33,474 bases of DNA. Source: an uncultured Selenomonadaceae bacterium (lineage in GTDB: Bacteria; Bacillota; Negativicutes; Selenomonadales; Selenomonadaceae). The notes beneath the pieces are model-generated. The model worked only from the letters and a program-made list of their open reading frames with translations. It was not told the origin of the DNA and searched no databases. The stretch spans positions 1 through 33,474 of the forward strand of contig CAJOCQ010000017.1 in the NCBI GenBank assembly GCA_905233135.1, given 5' to 3'. Of this stretch, positions 7,043-17,313 are shown piece by piece (position 1 is the stretch's first letter; the number at the start of each line of letters is the position of its first letter). Made by a program: the position numbers and the translations under genes.

Positions 7043-7683
7043 TTATATCGCCGAAATTATTCCATTAGCCCGAATTAAAAATTGACAAAATTCTTCGCCC
7101 GTTACCCAACGCCAATTATCTTTTTCAACGCTGAAACCGCCCGTTCGGTAAAAAATTTTTTCTTGCCCGAATAAAGCAAAATACTTTGAATTGCGGCTTG
7201 TTCTTCCTGCGAAGTTATCGTTACCAAATGCCCGCCCTTTTCTTCGCAAAAATCTTTTGCCTGATACCAAGTCATAGGATCGTCAAAACTTTGTAATAAT
7301 GCTTGTTATATTCCCAAATCCCCGCAATTTTCAAAACTTCTTTATCGGGTGATTTTTCCTGTTCGTGTTTAATTTTTTCCTGCACTTCAGCAATATTTTT
7401 ATTGTCAGTGTCAGTGTCAGCAACTATAAAAACTTTGCACATAGACGCCGATTTGTTCGGCAATTTTTCTTTTTGCGTCGTTAAGGGCTTTAATTTTGGC
7501 ACTTGCGCGGGTGTCGTTATCCCCTAAGCGGTATTCGCCCTCTGCGGAAAATTCGTTTACTTTATTTTCGGTTGAAACTTCCTGCTTTTCAGTTTCGGCG
7601 GGAATTTCTTCAGATTCGGCAAAAGTTACATTCGGCGCAAAAAAAATTAAAAGTGCTGCAAAAATTTTTTTGATTGAGTGCAA
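7043..7683 (-). pseudogene. Secreted C-type-lectin-fold protein, broken by three frameshifts
   Basis: Translation would start at TTG 7683 after AAGGAGG, giving a signal peptide (MHSIKKIFAALLIFFAPNV) and then EFSAEGEYRLGDNDTRASAK with ALNDAKRKIAEQIGVYVQS, a stretch like those of bacterial exported proteins with a LPP20-type helix. At about 7425 the frame shifts; the next frame carries KIAGIWEYNKHYYKV. At about 7288 it shifts again to DDPMTWYQAKDFCEEKGGHL and VTITSQEEQAAIQSIL, the classic N-terminal half of a C-type lectin domain. At about 7155 a third shift leads to YRTGGFSVEKDNWRWVTGEE, the second half. Joined, these form one domain in the correct order. All three shifts fall in T runs. It lies 20 bp upstream of the broken ADP-ribosylglycohydrolase gene. 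Confidence 0.8.
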
Positions 7684-7713
7684 AATAATCCTCCTTTAAA
7701 TTTAAGAATATTT

Positions 7714-8637
7714 TTATTCGTGTTCCCAAAATTCATCTTCAGTTTCCATTCCGCCCAGCCAATCCGGCTTTGAATAATCGTCGTCATCGTCGTACATACT
7801 CATACTGTCTATTTCATTTACATATTTCTCTCCGGCTGATATAACGGCTCTACTAATCCTTTCATAATATGGAATAAACAATTCTAAAAATTTGGCGATT
7901 GACGCGGTACTTATTTCATCAATTCCTATATAAGGTGAAAAATAGTCGTAGTTTGTTTTGTTAAAAGAATAACTCGTGCCGTATTCCAGAAGACTATTTA
8001 AATAATTCAAAAATTCCCCCAAAATTTTAAGGTAACTTTCTTCGTCGTAACCGTCCTTATAAACAAAATTTTTTACCGATTTACTATGTTGTAAAGTTTC
8101 ACTTACTATATTTGGCAAAAGGTACAAGTAAGCAAATTGCAAAGGAGTCAATTCGTTTTCGCCGTATTTAAATTTTTTGAGTTCCGCAATAATTTCTTCA
8201 TCAGTCAAAGCTTCGTATGAAGAATTTGACGGGCATTTATTCAAATAATTTACCGCTTTAGTAATGGCAGCATATGTATCCCAAGAAATTTCTACTTCCG
8301 TTTCTTCATCTTTGTAACAATAAAATGGAGTCCAAATATCTTCAGCAGACTTTGCTTTAAAAAATCTCATTTTTTTGGGATAATTAGAATTGCCGGTTGA
8401 AATTTGCACGTAAAAACTTTCGTAACAATAATCTTCAATTTCAATATGATAATAAACTGCAAGAGTAAGTGTGAATTCATTGTCGGATTCATCAATTTTA
8501 AAGTTATGATATACGCCTTCTTTTTCTTCAATCTTTGCGGCGATTTCCAGTGCAAATTTCAGTACGTTTAATTTAGTGTCGCTGATGTTTTCAGATTTTG
8601 CAATTTCGTTAATAAGGTTGTTAAAAATTCCTGTCAT
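7714..8637 (-). CDS. Hypothetical acidic protein
   Basis: 307 residues from ATG 8637, selected because AAGGAG lies ten bases upstream; the TTG 33 bp earlier has no such site. I do not recognise the family. No signal peptide or membrane segment is visible. The sequence is rich in aromatic and acidic residues: an N-terminal helical stretch (TKLNVLKFALEIAAKIEEKE), a beta-rich part at about 50-105 (NEFTLTLAVYYHIEIEDYCY, ESFYVQISTG), then helices, and a very acidic tail (SMYDDDDDYSKPDW, METEDEFWEHE). It sits between the terminator of eno and the broken lectin gene, so it needs its own promoter, which I could not define. Cytosolic by appearance. Confidence 0.75.
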   Translation of the reverse strand: MTGIFNNLINEIAKSENISDTKLNVLKFALEIAAKIEEKEGVYHNFKIDESDNEFTLTLAVYYHIEIEDYCYESFYVQISTGNSNYPKKMRFFKAKSAEDIWTPFYCYKDEETEVEISWDTYAAITKAVNYLNKCPSNSSYEALTDEEIIAELKKFKYGENELTPLQFAYLYLLPNIVSETLQHSKSVKNFVYKDGYDEESYLKILGEFLNYLNSLLEYGTSYSFNKTNYDYFSPYIGIDEISTASIAKFLELFIPYYERISRAVISAGEKYVNEIDSMSMYDDDDDYSKPDWLGGMETEDEFWEHE

Positions 8638-8661
8638 TTTCAAAAACTCCTTTCCTAACTG

Positions 8662-8698
8662 AAAAAGCACCGCGCCAAAAATTTAACGCAGTGCTTTT
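8662..8698 (-). terminator. Terminator of eno
   Basis: On the - strand AAAAGCACTGCG / CGCGGTGCTTTT, 12 pairs with one G-T, loop of 12, then TTTTTC. It follows the eno stop by about 50 bp. Confidence 0.8.
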
Positions 8699-8745
8699 AA
8701 AGTTTTTTTCTTTATTTAAATTTCGTTTTAAAATTTTCTTTTAAA

Positions 8746-10086
<1,341 letters not shown>

Positions 10087-10136
10087 TTAAAAAGTCCCCC
10101 TTATCAAATCAAGTACAAGTTAATTTCTATGTTGTT

Positions 10137-10165
10137 ATTATAAACATCTTGTCGACAAAATGCAA
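10137..10165 (-). promoter_or_regulatory. Promoter of eno
   Basis: On the - strand TTGCAT (10160-10165), 17 bp, TATAAT (10137-10142). The spacer contains the palindrome TTGTCGACAA, which could be an operator. Confidence 0.7.
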
Positions 10166-10385
10166 GTTGTTTTTTTAAAATTTTCCGAACATTTATCAAA
10201 TTTTTTGCAGGAAAAAAATCTGAAATTTAAATTTTGACAGCTGATTTTTTAGCGAACAAAAATTCTTGCAAAGTTTCAAATATCGATTTAAAAGCGTCAA
10301 ATTTTAACGCTACGCCGCCTCCAACTGTTTTTTAGTATAAATGTATACCCCTTGCAAATTTTTAAAATTTGGGCGTTTTAAACAA
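10166..10385. other. Intergenic stretch between eno promoter and mut terminator
   Basis: About 220 bp of AT-rich DNA with long A and T runs. I see no convincing gene, tRNA or riboswitch. A small reading frame on the - strand (about 28 codons, ending at TAA near 10228) has GGAGGCGG ahead of it but no usable start codon. A candidate second promoter with GGTATACATTTATACT near 10330 has no matching -35 at the right distance. Confidence 0.4.
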
Positions 10386-10419
10386 CAAAAAACCGCCGAG
10401 CTTTAAAAGCTTGACGGTT
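10386..10419 (-). terminator. Terminator of the mutA-mutB operon
   Basis: On the - strand AACCGTC-A-AGCTTT / AAAGCT-C-GGCGGTT followed by TTTTTG; arms at 10391-10404 and 10406-10419. It starts 26 bp after the mutB stop. Confidence 0.8.
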
Positions 10420-10444
10420 AATTTTTTTGTCGAAAATTTAATTA

Positions 10445-12643
10445 TCAGCCAACGTCTTCTTGTTTTTCTTTTTCAATGAGAATATCCAAAAGTTTAATGC
10501 CTGCTTCAGGAATATTTGTGCCCGGTGCGAAAATTGCAACCGCGCCGCTCTTGTACAAGAAGTCATAATCTTGCACGGGAATTACGCCACCGATACAAAC
10601 AAGAATATCTTCACGCCCGAGCTTTTTGAGTTCTTCGACGAGTTCAGGCAAGAGTGTATTATGCCCCGCCGCAAGTGAGCTGAAGCCTACAATGTCAACG
10701 TCATTTTCTGCCGCGTCCTTCGCAGTTTCAGCGGGCGTTTGGAAAAGCGGACCAACGTCAACAGTCCAGCCCATATCAGCAAACGAAGTTGCAATAACTT
10801 TTTGCCCTCTGTCATGCCCGTCTTGTCCCATTTTTGCGACGAAAATACGCGGGCGGTGTCCTATAAGTTTTTCAAATTCATCAGCTTTGGCGATAGCTTT
10901 TTCAAGCGCGGTTTTATTGGTAAATTCGGAAGAGTAAACGCCGCTGATTGTATGCATAACAGCTTGATAACGCCCTGAAACTTTTTCGACGGCGTCAGAA
11001 ATTTCGCCCAATGACGCACGAACGCGCGCGGCTTCAACTGCACATTCAAGCAAATTGCCGTTGTCTCTTGATTCAGCCGCTTTTGTAATAGCTTCAAGCG
11101 CGGCGCGCACGTCATCTTCATTGCGTTCTGCGCGAAGTTTATTAAGGCGTTCAACCTGCGCGTTGCGAACAGCGGTATTATCGACAGCCAAAATTTCGAG
11201 CGGGTCTTCATGGTCAAGGCGATATTTATTCAAGCCGACGATAGTTTCATTATTGGAATCAATACGCGCTTGACGACGCGCCGCCGCCTCTTCAATACGC
11301 ATTTTCGGTAAACCTGTAGCAATAGCTTTTGACATACCGCCGAGTTGTTCAATTTCTTGAATGTGCGCCCAAGCGCGGCGAATAATTTCATTAGTCAAAG
11401 CTTCAACGTAGTAAGAGCCGCCCCAAGGATCAATGATCTTGCAAACTGAAGTTTCATCTTGAATATAAAGTTGCGTGTTACGTGCAATGCGTGCTGAAAA
11501 ATCCGTCGGCAGTGCGATGGCCTCGTCCAACGCATTTGTATGCAGAGATTGAGTATGACCGAGAGCCGCGCCCATAGCTTCCATAAGCGTACGAGAAACA
11601 TTATTGAAAGGATCCTGCGCAGTAAGCGACCAGCCCGAAGTTTGACAGTGCGTACGAAGAGCCATAGATTTTGCTTGAGTGCCGCCCATTTGTTTTACGA
11701 TTTTAGCCCAAAGTACACGCGCCGCGCGCATTTTAGCAACTTCCATAAAATAATTTTTGCCGATAGCCCAGAAGAAACTTAAACGTTTTGCGAAGGCGTC
11801 AACCGCTAAGCCCGCGTTAATACCCGTGCGAATATATTCCAAGCCGTCCGCCAAAGTGTAGCCCAATTCAATATCAGCAGGTGCGCCCGCCTCTTGCATA
11901 TGGTAACCTGAAATTGAAATTGAATTAAACTTCGGCATATATTTTGTTGTATACTCGAATATATCCCCGACGATGCGCATTGACATTTCTGGCGGGTAAA
12001 TATACGTATTGCGTACCATAAATTCTTTAAGTATATCATTTTGGATAGTGCCGTTTAAAATGGATTTGTCAACGCCCTGTTCGATACCGCTCTGAATGAA
12101 AAATGCAAGGATAGGCAAAACTGCGCCGTTCATTGTCATTGAAACTGACATTTGGTCGAGCGGAATTCCGGAAAAAAGTATATTCATATCCAGCATTGAA
12201 CAAACAGAAACGCCCGCCTTGCCGACGTCACCGAAAACGCGCGGGTTATCTGCGTCGTAGCCGCGATGAGTAGGCAAGTCAAATGCTATTGAAAGTCCTT
12301 TTTGCCCTGCCGCTAAATTTCTGCGATAAAAAGCATTTGATTCTTCTGCGGTGGAAAAGCCCGCGTATTGGCGAACAGTCCAAGGGCGGAAAACGTACAT
12401 TGTAGCATAAGGACCGCGCAAAAACGGCGGGATTCCGCTTACAAAGTCCAAATGATTCATATGCGCGTATTCGTCGTGATTGTACAGCGGTTTAACCGGT
12501 ACGTGTTCCATAGTTTTATATGACAAGCTGTCGAAATTTGCGGCAGCCGCTTTTTCAAATTCAGCCTTCCACGCTGCTTCGTCAACCTGCGGAGCGTCGC
12601 CGAGCTTTATCTGCGTGAAGTCAGGATTTTTATATTCAGCCAT
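10445..12643 (-). CDS. mutB: Methylmalonyl-CoA mutase, large (catalytic) subunit
   Basis: 732 residues, full length. The B12-dependent enzyme interconverts succinyl-CoA and (R)-methylmalonyl-CoA in the succinate-propionate pathway. N-terminal substrate barrel: [60 protein letters not shown], and the radical-reaction region [18 protein letters not shown]-terminal cobalamin domain: the base-off motif DGHDRG at 608-613 (DxHxxG, His610 being the cobalt ligand), followed by [20 protein letters not shown] and [15 protein letters not shown]. It follows mutA in the same operon, the usual order, separated by a hairpin-bearing gap, with GAAGGGAG before the ATG. No cobalamin riboswitch, epimerase or MeaB chaperone gene is in the window. 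Confidence 0.97.
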   Translation of the reverse strand: MAEYKNPDFTQIKLGDAPQVDEAAWKAEFEKAAAANFDSLSYKTMEHVPVKPLYNHDEYAHMNHLDFVSGIPPFLRGPYATMYVFRPWTVRQYAGFSTAEESNAFYRRNLAAGQKGLSIAFDLPTHRGYDADNPRVFGDVGKAGVSVCSMLDMNILFSGIPLDQMSVSMTMNGAVLPILAFFIQSGIEQGVDKSILNGTIQNDILKEFMVRNTYIYPPEMSMRIVGDIFEYTTKYMPKFNSISISGYHMQEAGAPADIELGYTLADGLEYIRTGINAGLAVDAFAKRLSFFWAIGKNYFMEVAKMRAARVLWAKIVKQMGGTQAKSMALRTHCQTSGWSLTAQDPFNNVSRTLMEAMGAALGHTQSLHTNALDEAIALPTDFSARIARNTQLYIQDETSVCKIIDPWGGSYYVEALTNEIIRRAWAHIQEIEQLGGMSKAIATGLPKMRIEEAAARRQARIDSNNETIVGLNKYRLDHEDPLEILAVDNTAVRNAQVERLNKLRAERNEDDVRAALEAITKAAESRDNGNLLECAVEAARVRASLGEISDAVEKVSGRYQAVMHTISGVYSSEFTNKTALEKAIAKADEFEKLIGHRPRIFVAKMGQDGHDRGQKVIATSFADMGWTVDVGPLFQTPAETAKDAAENDVDIVGFSSLAAGHNTLLPELVEELKKLGREDILVCIGGVIPVQDYDFLYKSGAVAIFAPGTNIPEAGIKLLDILIEKEKQEDVG

Positions 12644-12667
12644 TAAAATTTCTCCCTTCGGTCGAAA

Positions 12668-12749
12668 TTTAGTGTGGTAGTGTGTTAGTGGAATAGTGTG
12701 ATAGTTTTTTTACTATACCACTATTCCACTATCCAACTATCCCACTAAA
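12668..12749. repeat. Long imperfect inverted repeat between mutA and mutB
   Basis: Two arms of 38 bases (12668-12705 and 12712-12749) around a T-rich loop match at about 31 positions. Each arm is itself built of degenerate 7-8 bp units of the type TAGTGTG or TAGTGGAA. On the - strand RNA it would form a long stem that begins at the mutA stop codon (12745-12747) and ends about 25 bases before the mutB start, with no T tract after it. It may protect the upstream message, slow read-through or act as a processing site. Confidence 0.8.
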
Positions 12750-14904
12750 TACCTTTCTTCTTCTGCATTGAAATTAAAGTTTGGTAGCAATTCGAGCGAA
12801 TGTTAATATAATCATCAATGCCCGCGTTTTTGTAAGTTTCAACAAGTTCAGCCGGTGCAGTGCCTGCAAGGTAAACTGTAGCATTCGGCAAAACTTCATG
12901 AAGTTTAGGCGCAAGCGCGGGAACAATTTCAGGATAAGTTGCGTCAGTTGAACAAATTACAACTGCGTCCGCGCCCGATTCTTTAGCCGCCGCCGCCGCT
13001 TCGTCAACCGTTGCAAAACCGTTATTGCCCAAAACTTCAAACGCGCCGACTTGTAAAAATCCTGTAGTGAAATCTGCGCGAGCTTTATGTTGGGGAATTG
13101 GTCCCATATTCGCAAGGAAAATTTTAACGTTATCGTTCTTTTCGGTTTTAAATTTTTCTGTAGCTTCGCGCAGGGCTTCAAATTTTTCGCTTAAACGATG
13201 TGCCGCAATTTTTTGCACTTTATCACTTTCGCCCGTACCGAGTGCAGAGCGAATTTCGGCAATAGTTGCACCTGCCGCCGCCGCGTCAATGACTGTATCA
13301 AAATTCGCCGCGTCAACTTTTGCAAGCGCGCCTTTTGCGTCAACATTCGCCAAATATTTTTCAATGGCGGCAGTACGCACTTTTTTATTTTCGTCGAAAT
13401 TTTCTGCGCGAGTTTCAAGGCGTTCTTCAGTCATATTCGCATACATATTATTTCCAACGATTCTGTCTTTGCGGGATTCAACGGCTTTAAATCTTGCGTC
13501 AAGAACTTTTTGAATTTCGGCTTGCGGATAACCTTCCTTGAGCGCGGCAACAATTCCGCCCTTGCCTTCGATAAGTTGGAACTCTGCCCAAATTTTTTCT
13601 TTAATTTGTTTAGTAAGAGTTTCTACAGCCCAACTGCCGCCTGCAGGGTCAATCGGTTGCAACATTCCAAATTCTTCTTGCAAAATAATTTGCATATTAC
13701 GCGCAATACGGCGGCTGAACTCGTCGCCCTTTCTAATCGGCTCATCAAAGGGCGCGTTTTCAAATGAATCAAGCCCGCCGACTACCGCGCTAAAAATTTC
13801 TGAAGTGTTACGCAACATATTAACATAAGGATCATAAACAGTTTTGAAGAAAAGCGCGGGGCGTGCGTGTACGTGAATTTTTTGGGCGTTTTCACTGCCG
13901 CCGAATGCTTTAATAATTTCCGCCCAAATAGGACGAATTGCGCGAAGTTTCGCAATTTGCATAAAGAAATTCGCCCCTGCCGACACTCCGAACATAATTT
14001 GCGCCGCCGCTTCGTCAATCGTCAAGCCGCGTTCAAGCAACGCTCTTATGTAGGCAACCGCCGCCGAAAGAGTGTAGGCAATTTCTTGTACGTCATTTGC
14101 ACCGCCGTTGCTGAAGGCGTCACTGTTTACCATAAAAGTTTTCAATTCGGGCGCGTTCTTTACTGCCCATTTTGCAACAGCCGCCGCTTCATCGTAAAGT
14201 TTATCAAGCGATTGTGTCAATTCGCCTTTTGCGGCAAGTTCGCCGATAGGATTTGCGCCAATGAAGCCGCGCAATTTTGAAAGGTCGCCGCCGTTTTTCT
14301 TGACAGCCGCAATTATTAAAGCGGCAACAGGCGCGGCACTTTCGCCCGCGTAAACGTACAGCGGATATTTATCCAATTTCAAGCCGTTAAGCAAAGTTTC
14401 AACGTCTTCAAGCGTGGTAAGACTTACGCCGCCGCAACCGGGACGCTTGCATTCGCGGGCGTCTTTTGCTTTTTTGGTTGCGCAGTCAAGTTTAATATTG
14501 TAGATTGTGGAGCCTTTATCAATTTCGTGTTTAAGAAGTTCATTATTTTCTGCAGGAAAAGTTTCGTCGCAAGCCTGCGCAATTCCCCAAGGAGCTTTAA
14601 CATAGCCGTTGACATTTGCGCCGCGCAGATAATCGCCCATACCCGGAAAAGAATTTTTCGGCAAAATTTCTTCAGTGGTATTGCGGAAATACATCGGCTC
14701 GAAAGTGATATTTTCAAAAGTTTTAAAAAACATTTTCTTTTCAAAGGGCGCACCCTTCAAAAGTTCAATGCACGCCTCGCGCCATTCGTCATAAGTAGGA
14801 ATTTCAAACTCATCCAGCGGTACGTCGGGAAAATTGGTTTGCGCTTCGGCTTTTTTAATTATTGCCTGCAAATCAAGTTCCGCAGAATTTTTTGCTTTGC
14901 CCAT
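12745..14904 (-). CDS. mutA: Methylmalonyl-CoA mutase, small (non-catalytic) subunit
   Basis: 719 residues, homologous along its length to MutB but with the cobalamin ligand lost: where MutB has DGHDRG this protein has NMGPIPQHKARADFTTGF. Other subunit features are YLRGANVNGYVKAPWGIAQA, FGVSAGANFFMQIAKLRAIR, RIARNMQIILQEEF and PAGGSWAVETLTKQI, and a degenerate B12-fold end (VVICSTDATYPEIVPALAPK, LAGTAPAELVETYKNAGIDD). It pairs with MutB into the heterodimer known from Propionibacterium and Negativicutes. ATG 14904 has GGAAG upstream; the operon promoter lies 50-80 bp upstream. First gene of the operon. Confidence 0.96.
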   Translation of the reverse strand: MGKAKNSAELDLQAIIKKAEAQTNFPDVPLDEFEIPTYDEWREACIELLKGAPFEKKMFFKTFENITFEPMYFRNTTEEILPKNSFPGMGDYLRGANVNGYVKAPWGIAQACDETFPAENNELLKHEIDKGSTIYNIKLDCATKKAKDARECKRPGCGGVSLTTLEDVETLLNGLKLDKYPLYVYAGESAAPVAALIIAAVKKNGGDLSKLRGFIGANPIGELAAKGELTQSLDKLYDEAAAVAKWAVKNAPELKTFMVNSDAFSNGGANDVQEIAYTLSAAVAYIRALLERGLTIDEAAAQIMFGVSAGANFFMQIAKLRAIRPIWAEIIKAFGGSENAQKIHVHARPALFFKTVYDPYVNMLRNTSEIFSAVVGGLDSFENAPFDEPIRKGDEFSRRIARNMQIILQEEFGMLQPIDPAGGSWAVETLTKQIKEKIWAEFQLIEGKGGIVAALKEGYPQAEIQKVLDARFKAVESRKDRIVGNNMYANMTEERLETRAENFDENKKVRTAAIEKYLANVDAKGALAKVDAANFDTVIDAAAAGATIAEIRSALGTGESDKVQKIAAHRLSEKFEALREATEKFKTEKNDNVKIFLANMGPIPQHKARADFTTGFLQVGAFEVLGNNGFATVDEAAAAAKESGADAVVICSTDATYPEIVPALAPKLHEVLPNATVYLAGTAPAELVETYKNAGIDDYINIRSNCYQTLISMQKKKGI

Positions 14905-14952
14905 ACTTTTTTCTTCCTTTCTGTAGTTGAGAAGTTTTTAAATATAAAAAGA

Positions 14953-14981
14953 ATATTAGCGCAATTTATTTTCAAAGTCAA
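14953..14981 (-). promoter_or_regulatory. Promoter of the mutA-mutB operon
   Basis: On the - strand TTGACT (14976-14981), 17 bp, TAATAT (14953-14958). No riboswitch-like structure lies between it and the start codon (leader about 40 bases). Confidence 0.7.
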
Positions 14982-15008
14982 CGCGCCGAATTTAAAAAAT
15001 TTTACAAT

Positions 15009-15677
15009 TTAATCAACGTCTTTATAATTGCGATAATGAATAATATCTGCAACAGTTGAAATAGATACATTAAATTTTCTTGCCAATGCGCGTATACCGT
15101 AAACTCTGTCGTACGCTTCATAATTTTCACGAATATATTTAACGTCTTCTTCAGTCAATTTTGCAAGTGGACTTTCTGTACCGATTTTATGAGTTCCCTT
15201 TTGAATAGCAGCTTGTATATTTTCCTTTTGAGTAAGCCAACGCAAATTTTCAACGCAAGCATTACTGCGGTCGCCGTCGATGTGGTCAACTATAGGTTTA
15301 TTTTCAGGATTGGGAATAAAAGCTTCTGCAACCAAACGATGAACCAAATAAGTTGTTCCTTTGCTTTCCTTGTTGTCTTTATCTTCTTTATATAAGTTGA
15401 CGGTAGGATAGCCATTCTTAGCAAAACCTTGTTTAAGAATTTTTATTTTGCCCTTATGAAAACTTTTGACGCGGGCTTTGTTGCTGACTTGGTAAAGATT
15501 TTCGTAACCTTTTACCCAACGCCAAATTTCGCCCGCCAAATCTTCAATCGACAAATTTTCACGAAAATTTTGCTTGTCGTATTCAAACAACAATTTATTG
15601 ACGATTTTACGAGCTTTGCCTGACAATTTTAATAATTCACGCTGCAAAACGGTTCTTTCCTCTGCAGTGATAACCAT
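15009..15677 (-). CDS. HNH homing-type endonuclease (NUMOD4-HNH-HTH)
   Basis: 222 residues in the order of phage and intron-type endonucleases: an N-terminal helical part (1-45), NUMOD4 at about 48-75 (LAGEIWRWVKGYENLYQVSN), the HNH core at about 120-165 (HRLVAEAFIPNPENKPIVDH, IDGDRSNACVENLRWLTQKE) and a C-terminal HTH (LTEEDVKYIRENY, IRALARKFNVSISTVADIIH). The metal-site His and Asn residues are kept, so it should be active. It is clearly a paralogue of the C-terminal part of the BRO-N fusion at 17314-18600, without the BRO-N domain. AAGGAG precedes ATG 15677, and a good promoter with a leader hairpin lies upstream. No host gene interruption is visible, so it may be free-standing. Confidence 0.9.
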   Translation of the reverse strand: MVITAEERTVLQRELLKLSGKARKIVNKLLFEYDKQNFRENLSIEDLAGEIWRWVKGYENLYQVSNKARVKSFHKGKIKILKQGFAKNGYPTVNLYKEDKDNKESKGTTYLVHRLVAEAFIPNPENKPIVDHIDGDRSNACVENLRWLTQKENIQAAIQKGTHKIGTESPLAKLTEEDVKYIRENYEAYDRVYGIRALARKFNVSISTVADIIHYRNYKDVD

Positions 15678-15699
15678 TTAAATCGCTCCTTCATTGACA

Positions 15700-15756
15700 A
15701 AGACGAGCGAATTTATTAAAATCCTAAAAAGAATTGGCTTAATGTTCGTTCGTCTT
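15700..15756 (-). promoter_or_regulatory. Leader hairpin of the HNH gene
   Basis: Arms AAGACGAACGAA and TTCGCTCGTCTT (15745-15756 and 15700-15711) pair with one mismatch around a 33-base loop. The hairpin lies in the transcribed leader between the promoter and the Shine-Dalgarno site, without a long T run. Confidence 0.5.
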
Positions 15757-15776
15757 ACTTTATTTTTAACAATTAA

Positions 15777-15805
15777 ATTGTAGACTGGAGCGGCTGTTAA
15801 GTCAA
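15777..15805 (-). promoter_or_regulatory. Promoter of the HNH endonuclease gene
   Basis: On the - strand TTGACT (15800-15805), 17 bp, TACAAT (15777-15782). Confidence 0.65.
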
Positions 15806-15834
15806 ATATTTTTTTGCAACAATCACTAAAAAAA

Positions 15835-15848
15835 TTATTTGCAAATAA
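15835..15848. promoter_or_regulatory. Perfect 14-bp palindrome, possible operator
   Basis: TTATTTGCAAATAA lies between the divergent HNH promoter and the purine permease, about where the permease promoter is expected (a weak TTGCAA at 15814-15819 is upstream). It could be a repressor site; no regulator can be named. Confidence 0.4.
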
Positions 15849-15867
15849 AGCTGATACGTCGTAAAAT

Positions 15868-15906
15868 CCCTACGGTTTAAATTTAAAAACCGAAGGGAGT
15901 TTTTTT
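15868..15906 (+). promoter_or_regulatory. Attenuator-like hairpin over the permease ribosome-binding site
   Basis: CCCT-A-CGGTTT and AAACCG-A-AGGG (15868-15878 and 15887-15897) form a ten-pair stem with one mismatch; after AG come seven T (15900-15906), and the TTG start is at 15908. The 3' arm contains the Shine-Dalgarno GAAGGGAG. The element thus looks like an intrinsic terminator and at the same time hides the ribosome-binding site. No known purine-box riboswitch core is seen upstream. Confidence 0.6.
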
Positions 15907-15907
15907 A

Positions 15908-17200
15908 TTGGAAAGCTTGAGCAAATATTTTAAATTCGAGGAACGCGGGACAAATTTACGCACTGAAATTTTGGCGGGCGTGACAACATTTTTGGCAATG
16001 GCGTATATTGTTATTGTAACGCCGTCAGTATTCTATACTTGCGGCGTGAATTTCGGCGGCGTTTATATTGCCACGATAATTGCTACAGTGACAGGCACTT
16101 TAATAATGGGCATTTGGGCAAATTATCCTATAGCGATTGCGCCGGGTCTGGGAATAATTGCCTACGTGGCTTATACGGTTATACTTGGAATGGGCTTGCC
16201 GTGGCAACAAGCATTTGGCGCGGCGGCTATTGCGTCGGGAATTTTTATAATTTTGTCGTTGACTTCATTTCGTGAAATGTTTATAAATTCAATTCCCGAA
16301 TCGCAGAAAAAAGCAATAGCGGCGGGGATTGGCTTATTTATAGCGTTGATAGGATTTCGCAACGGTCATATAGTAATGCCGTCGGAGGCAACAATGGTAA
16401 GTTTCGGCAGTTTTTCCGACCACGTTTTTATTTTGACTGTTGCAGGATTAATAATAACAATGTTGCTTATGGTTTTAAATGTGACAGGCGCGGTATTTTT
16501 GGGAATGATTTTAACGGCAGTACTTGCAAGATTTTTAGGTTGGTGGGAATTGCCTGACGAAATTTTTTCAATGCCGAGCGGTTTCAATGAAACATTTATG
16601 CAAGTGCAAATTGGCGACATTGTACAACTTGCACCGATAATTTTTACATTGTTGCTTGTAACGCTTTTTGATACAACGGGGACAATGTTGGGCGTCGGGC
16701 GGCAAGCGGGCTTGATAAAAGAAGGACATTTCCCGAATTTAAAAAGCGCATTGTTGGCTGATTCTGTAGCAAGTTTTATAGGCGCGTTTTGCGGCACGAG
16801 TCCTACTTCAGCATATGTTGAAAGCGGTACAGGTGTTTCAGCGGGCGGGCGCACTGGTTTTGCTTCGGTAGTTACTGCGGTTTTATTTATTGCGCTGATT
16901 TTCTTTCAACCTTTTGCGGAGGCAATTTCTTCTTTGCCTTCAGTAACTGCGCCTGCGTTAATTTTGACGGGTTGTTTTATGTGCGCCAACGTTGCAACGA
17001 TTGATTGGAATGACTACAGCGAAGCCTTTCCTGCCTTTTTTACGCTTGTTTTAATTCCCTTCACGTACTCAATTACAACGGGAATTGGCATTGGAATAAT
17101 TTTTTACTGCGTTTTGAAAATGTGCACGGGCAAATTTGCTGAAGTTCATCCGCTTTTAATTTTAATGGCAATTTTATTTGCGGGACAGCTTGCAATGTAA
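15908..17200 (+). CDS. NCS2-family purine permease (AzgA/PbuG type)
   Basis: 430 residues, polytopic, 12-14 hydrophobic helices, normal for the AzgA-like branch that imports hypoxanthine, guanine or adenine by proton symport. Visible family signatures: TEILAGVTTFLAMAYIVIV near the N-terminus, LFDTTGTMLGVGRQAGLI, and SPTSAYVESGTGVSAGGRTG. One key motif deviates: the usual APGMGLNA(F/Y)FAY of helix 3 reads APGLGIIAYVAY, so substrate preference may differ. The start is TTG at 15908 with GAAGGGAG eight bases upstream. The gene is alone on the + strand between phage-like genes on the other strand, ends at a UUCG terminator, and is probably regulated through the hairpin at its start. Confidence 0.93.
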   Translation: MESLSKYFKFEERGTNLRTEILAGVTTFLAMAYIVIVTPSVFYTCGVNFGGVYIATIIATVTGTLIMGIWANYPIAIAPGLGIIAYVAYTVILGMGLPWQQAFGAAAIASGIFIILSLTSFREMFINSIPESQKKAIAAGIGLFIALIGFRNGHIVMPSEATMVSFGSFSDHVFILTVAGLIITMLLMVLNVTGAVFLGMILTAVLARFLGWWELPDEIFSMPSGFNETFMQVQIGDIVQLAPIIFTLLLVTLFDTTGTMLGVGRQAGLIKEGHFPNLKSALLADSVASFIGAFCGTSPTSAYVESGTGVSAGGRTGFASVVTAVLFIALIFFQPFAEAISSLPSVTAPALILTGCFMCANVATIDWNDYSEAFPAFFTLVLIPFTYSITTGIGIGIIFYCVLKMCTGKFAEVHPLLILMAILFAGQLAM

Positions 17201-17288
17201 AATTTTTTCTGTTATACTTTGCAAACAAAAAAAGCTTAACCGTTACAGCGGCTAAACTTTAGAAATTAAATATGAAAGCAATTTTGAG

Positions 17289-17310
17289 GCTCTCTTCGGA
17301 GAGCTTTTTT
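17289..17310 (+). terminator. UUCG-loop terminator of the purine permease
   Basis: GCTCTC-TTCG-GAGAGC followed by six T: a textbook intrinsic terminator. It abuts the 3' end of the BRO-N/HNH gene on the other strand. Confidence 0.92.
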
Positions 17311-17313
17311 CAA

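Noticed and set aside
10228..10320. Short - strand reading frame between mutB and eno (protein-like residues, GGAGGCGG upstream)
   Set aside because: No ATG, GTG or TTG in frame after the Shine-Dalgarno-like site; too short to support.
14905..15008. Cobalamin riboswitch before the methylmalonyl-CoA mutase operon
   Set aside because: The leader after the promoter is only about 40 bases and has no B12-box or multi-stem structure.
15760..15907. Guanine-type riboswitch before the purine permease
   Set aside because: The conserved purine-box core and its three-way junction are not recognisable; only the hairpin near the start is clear.
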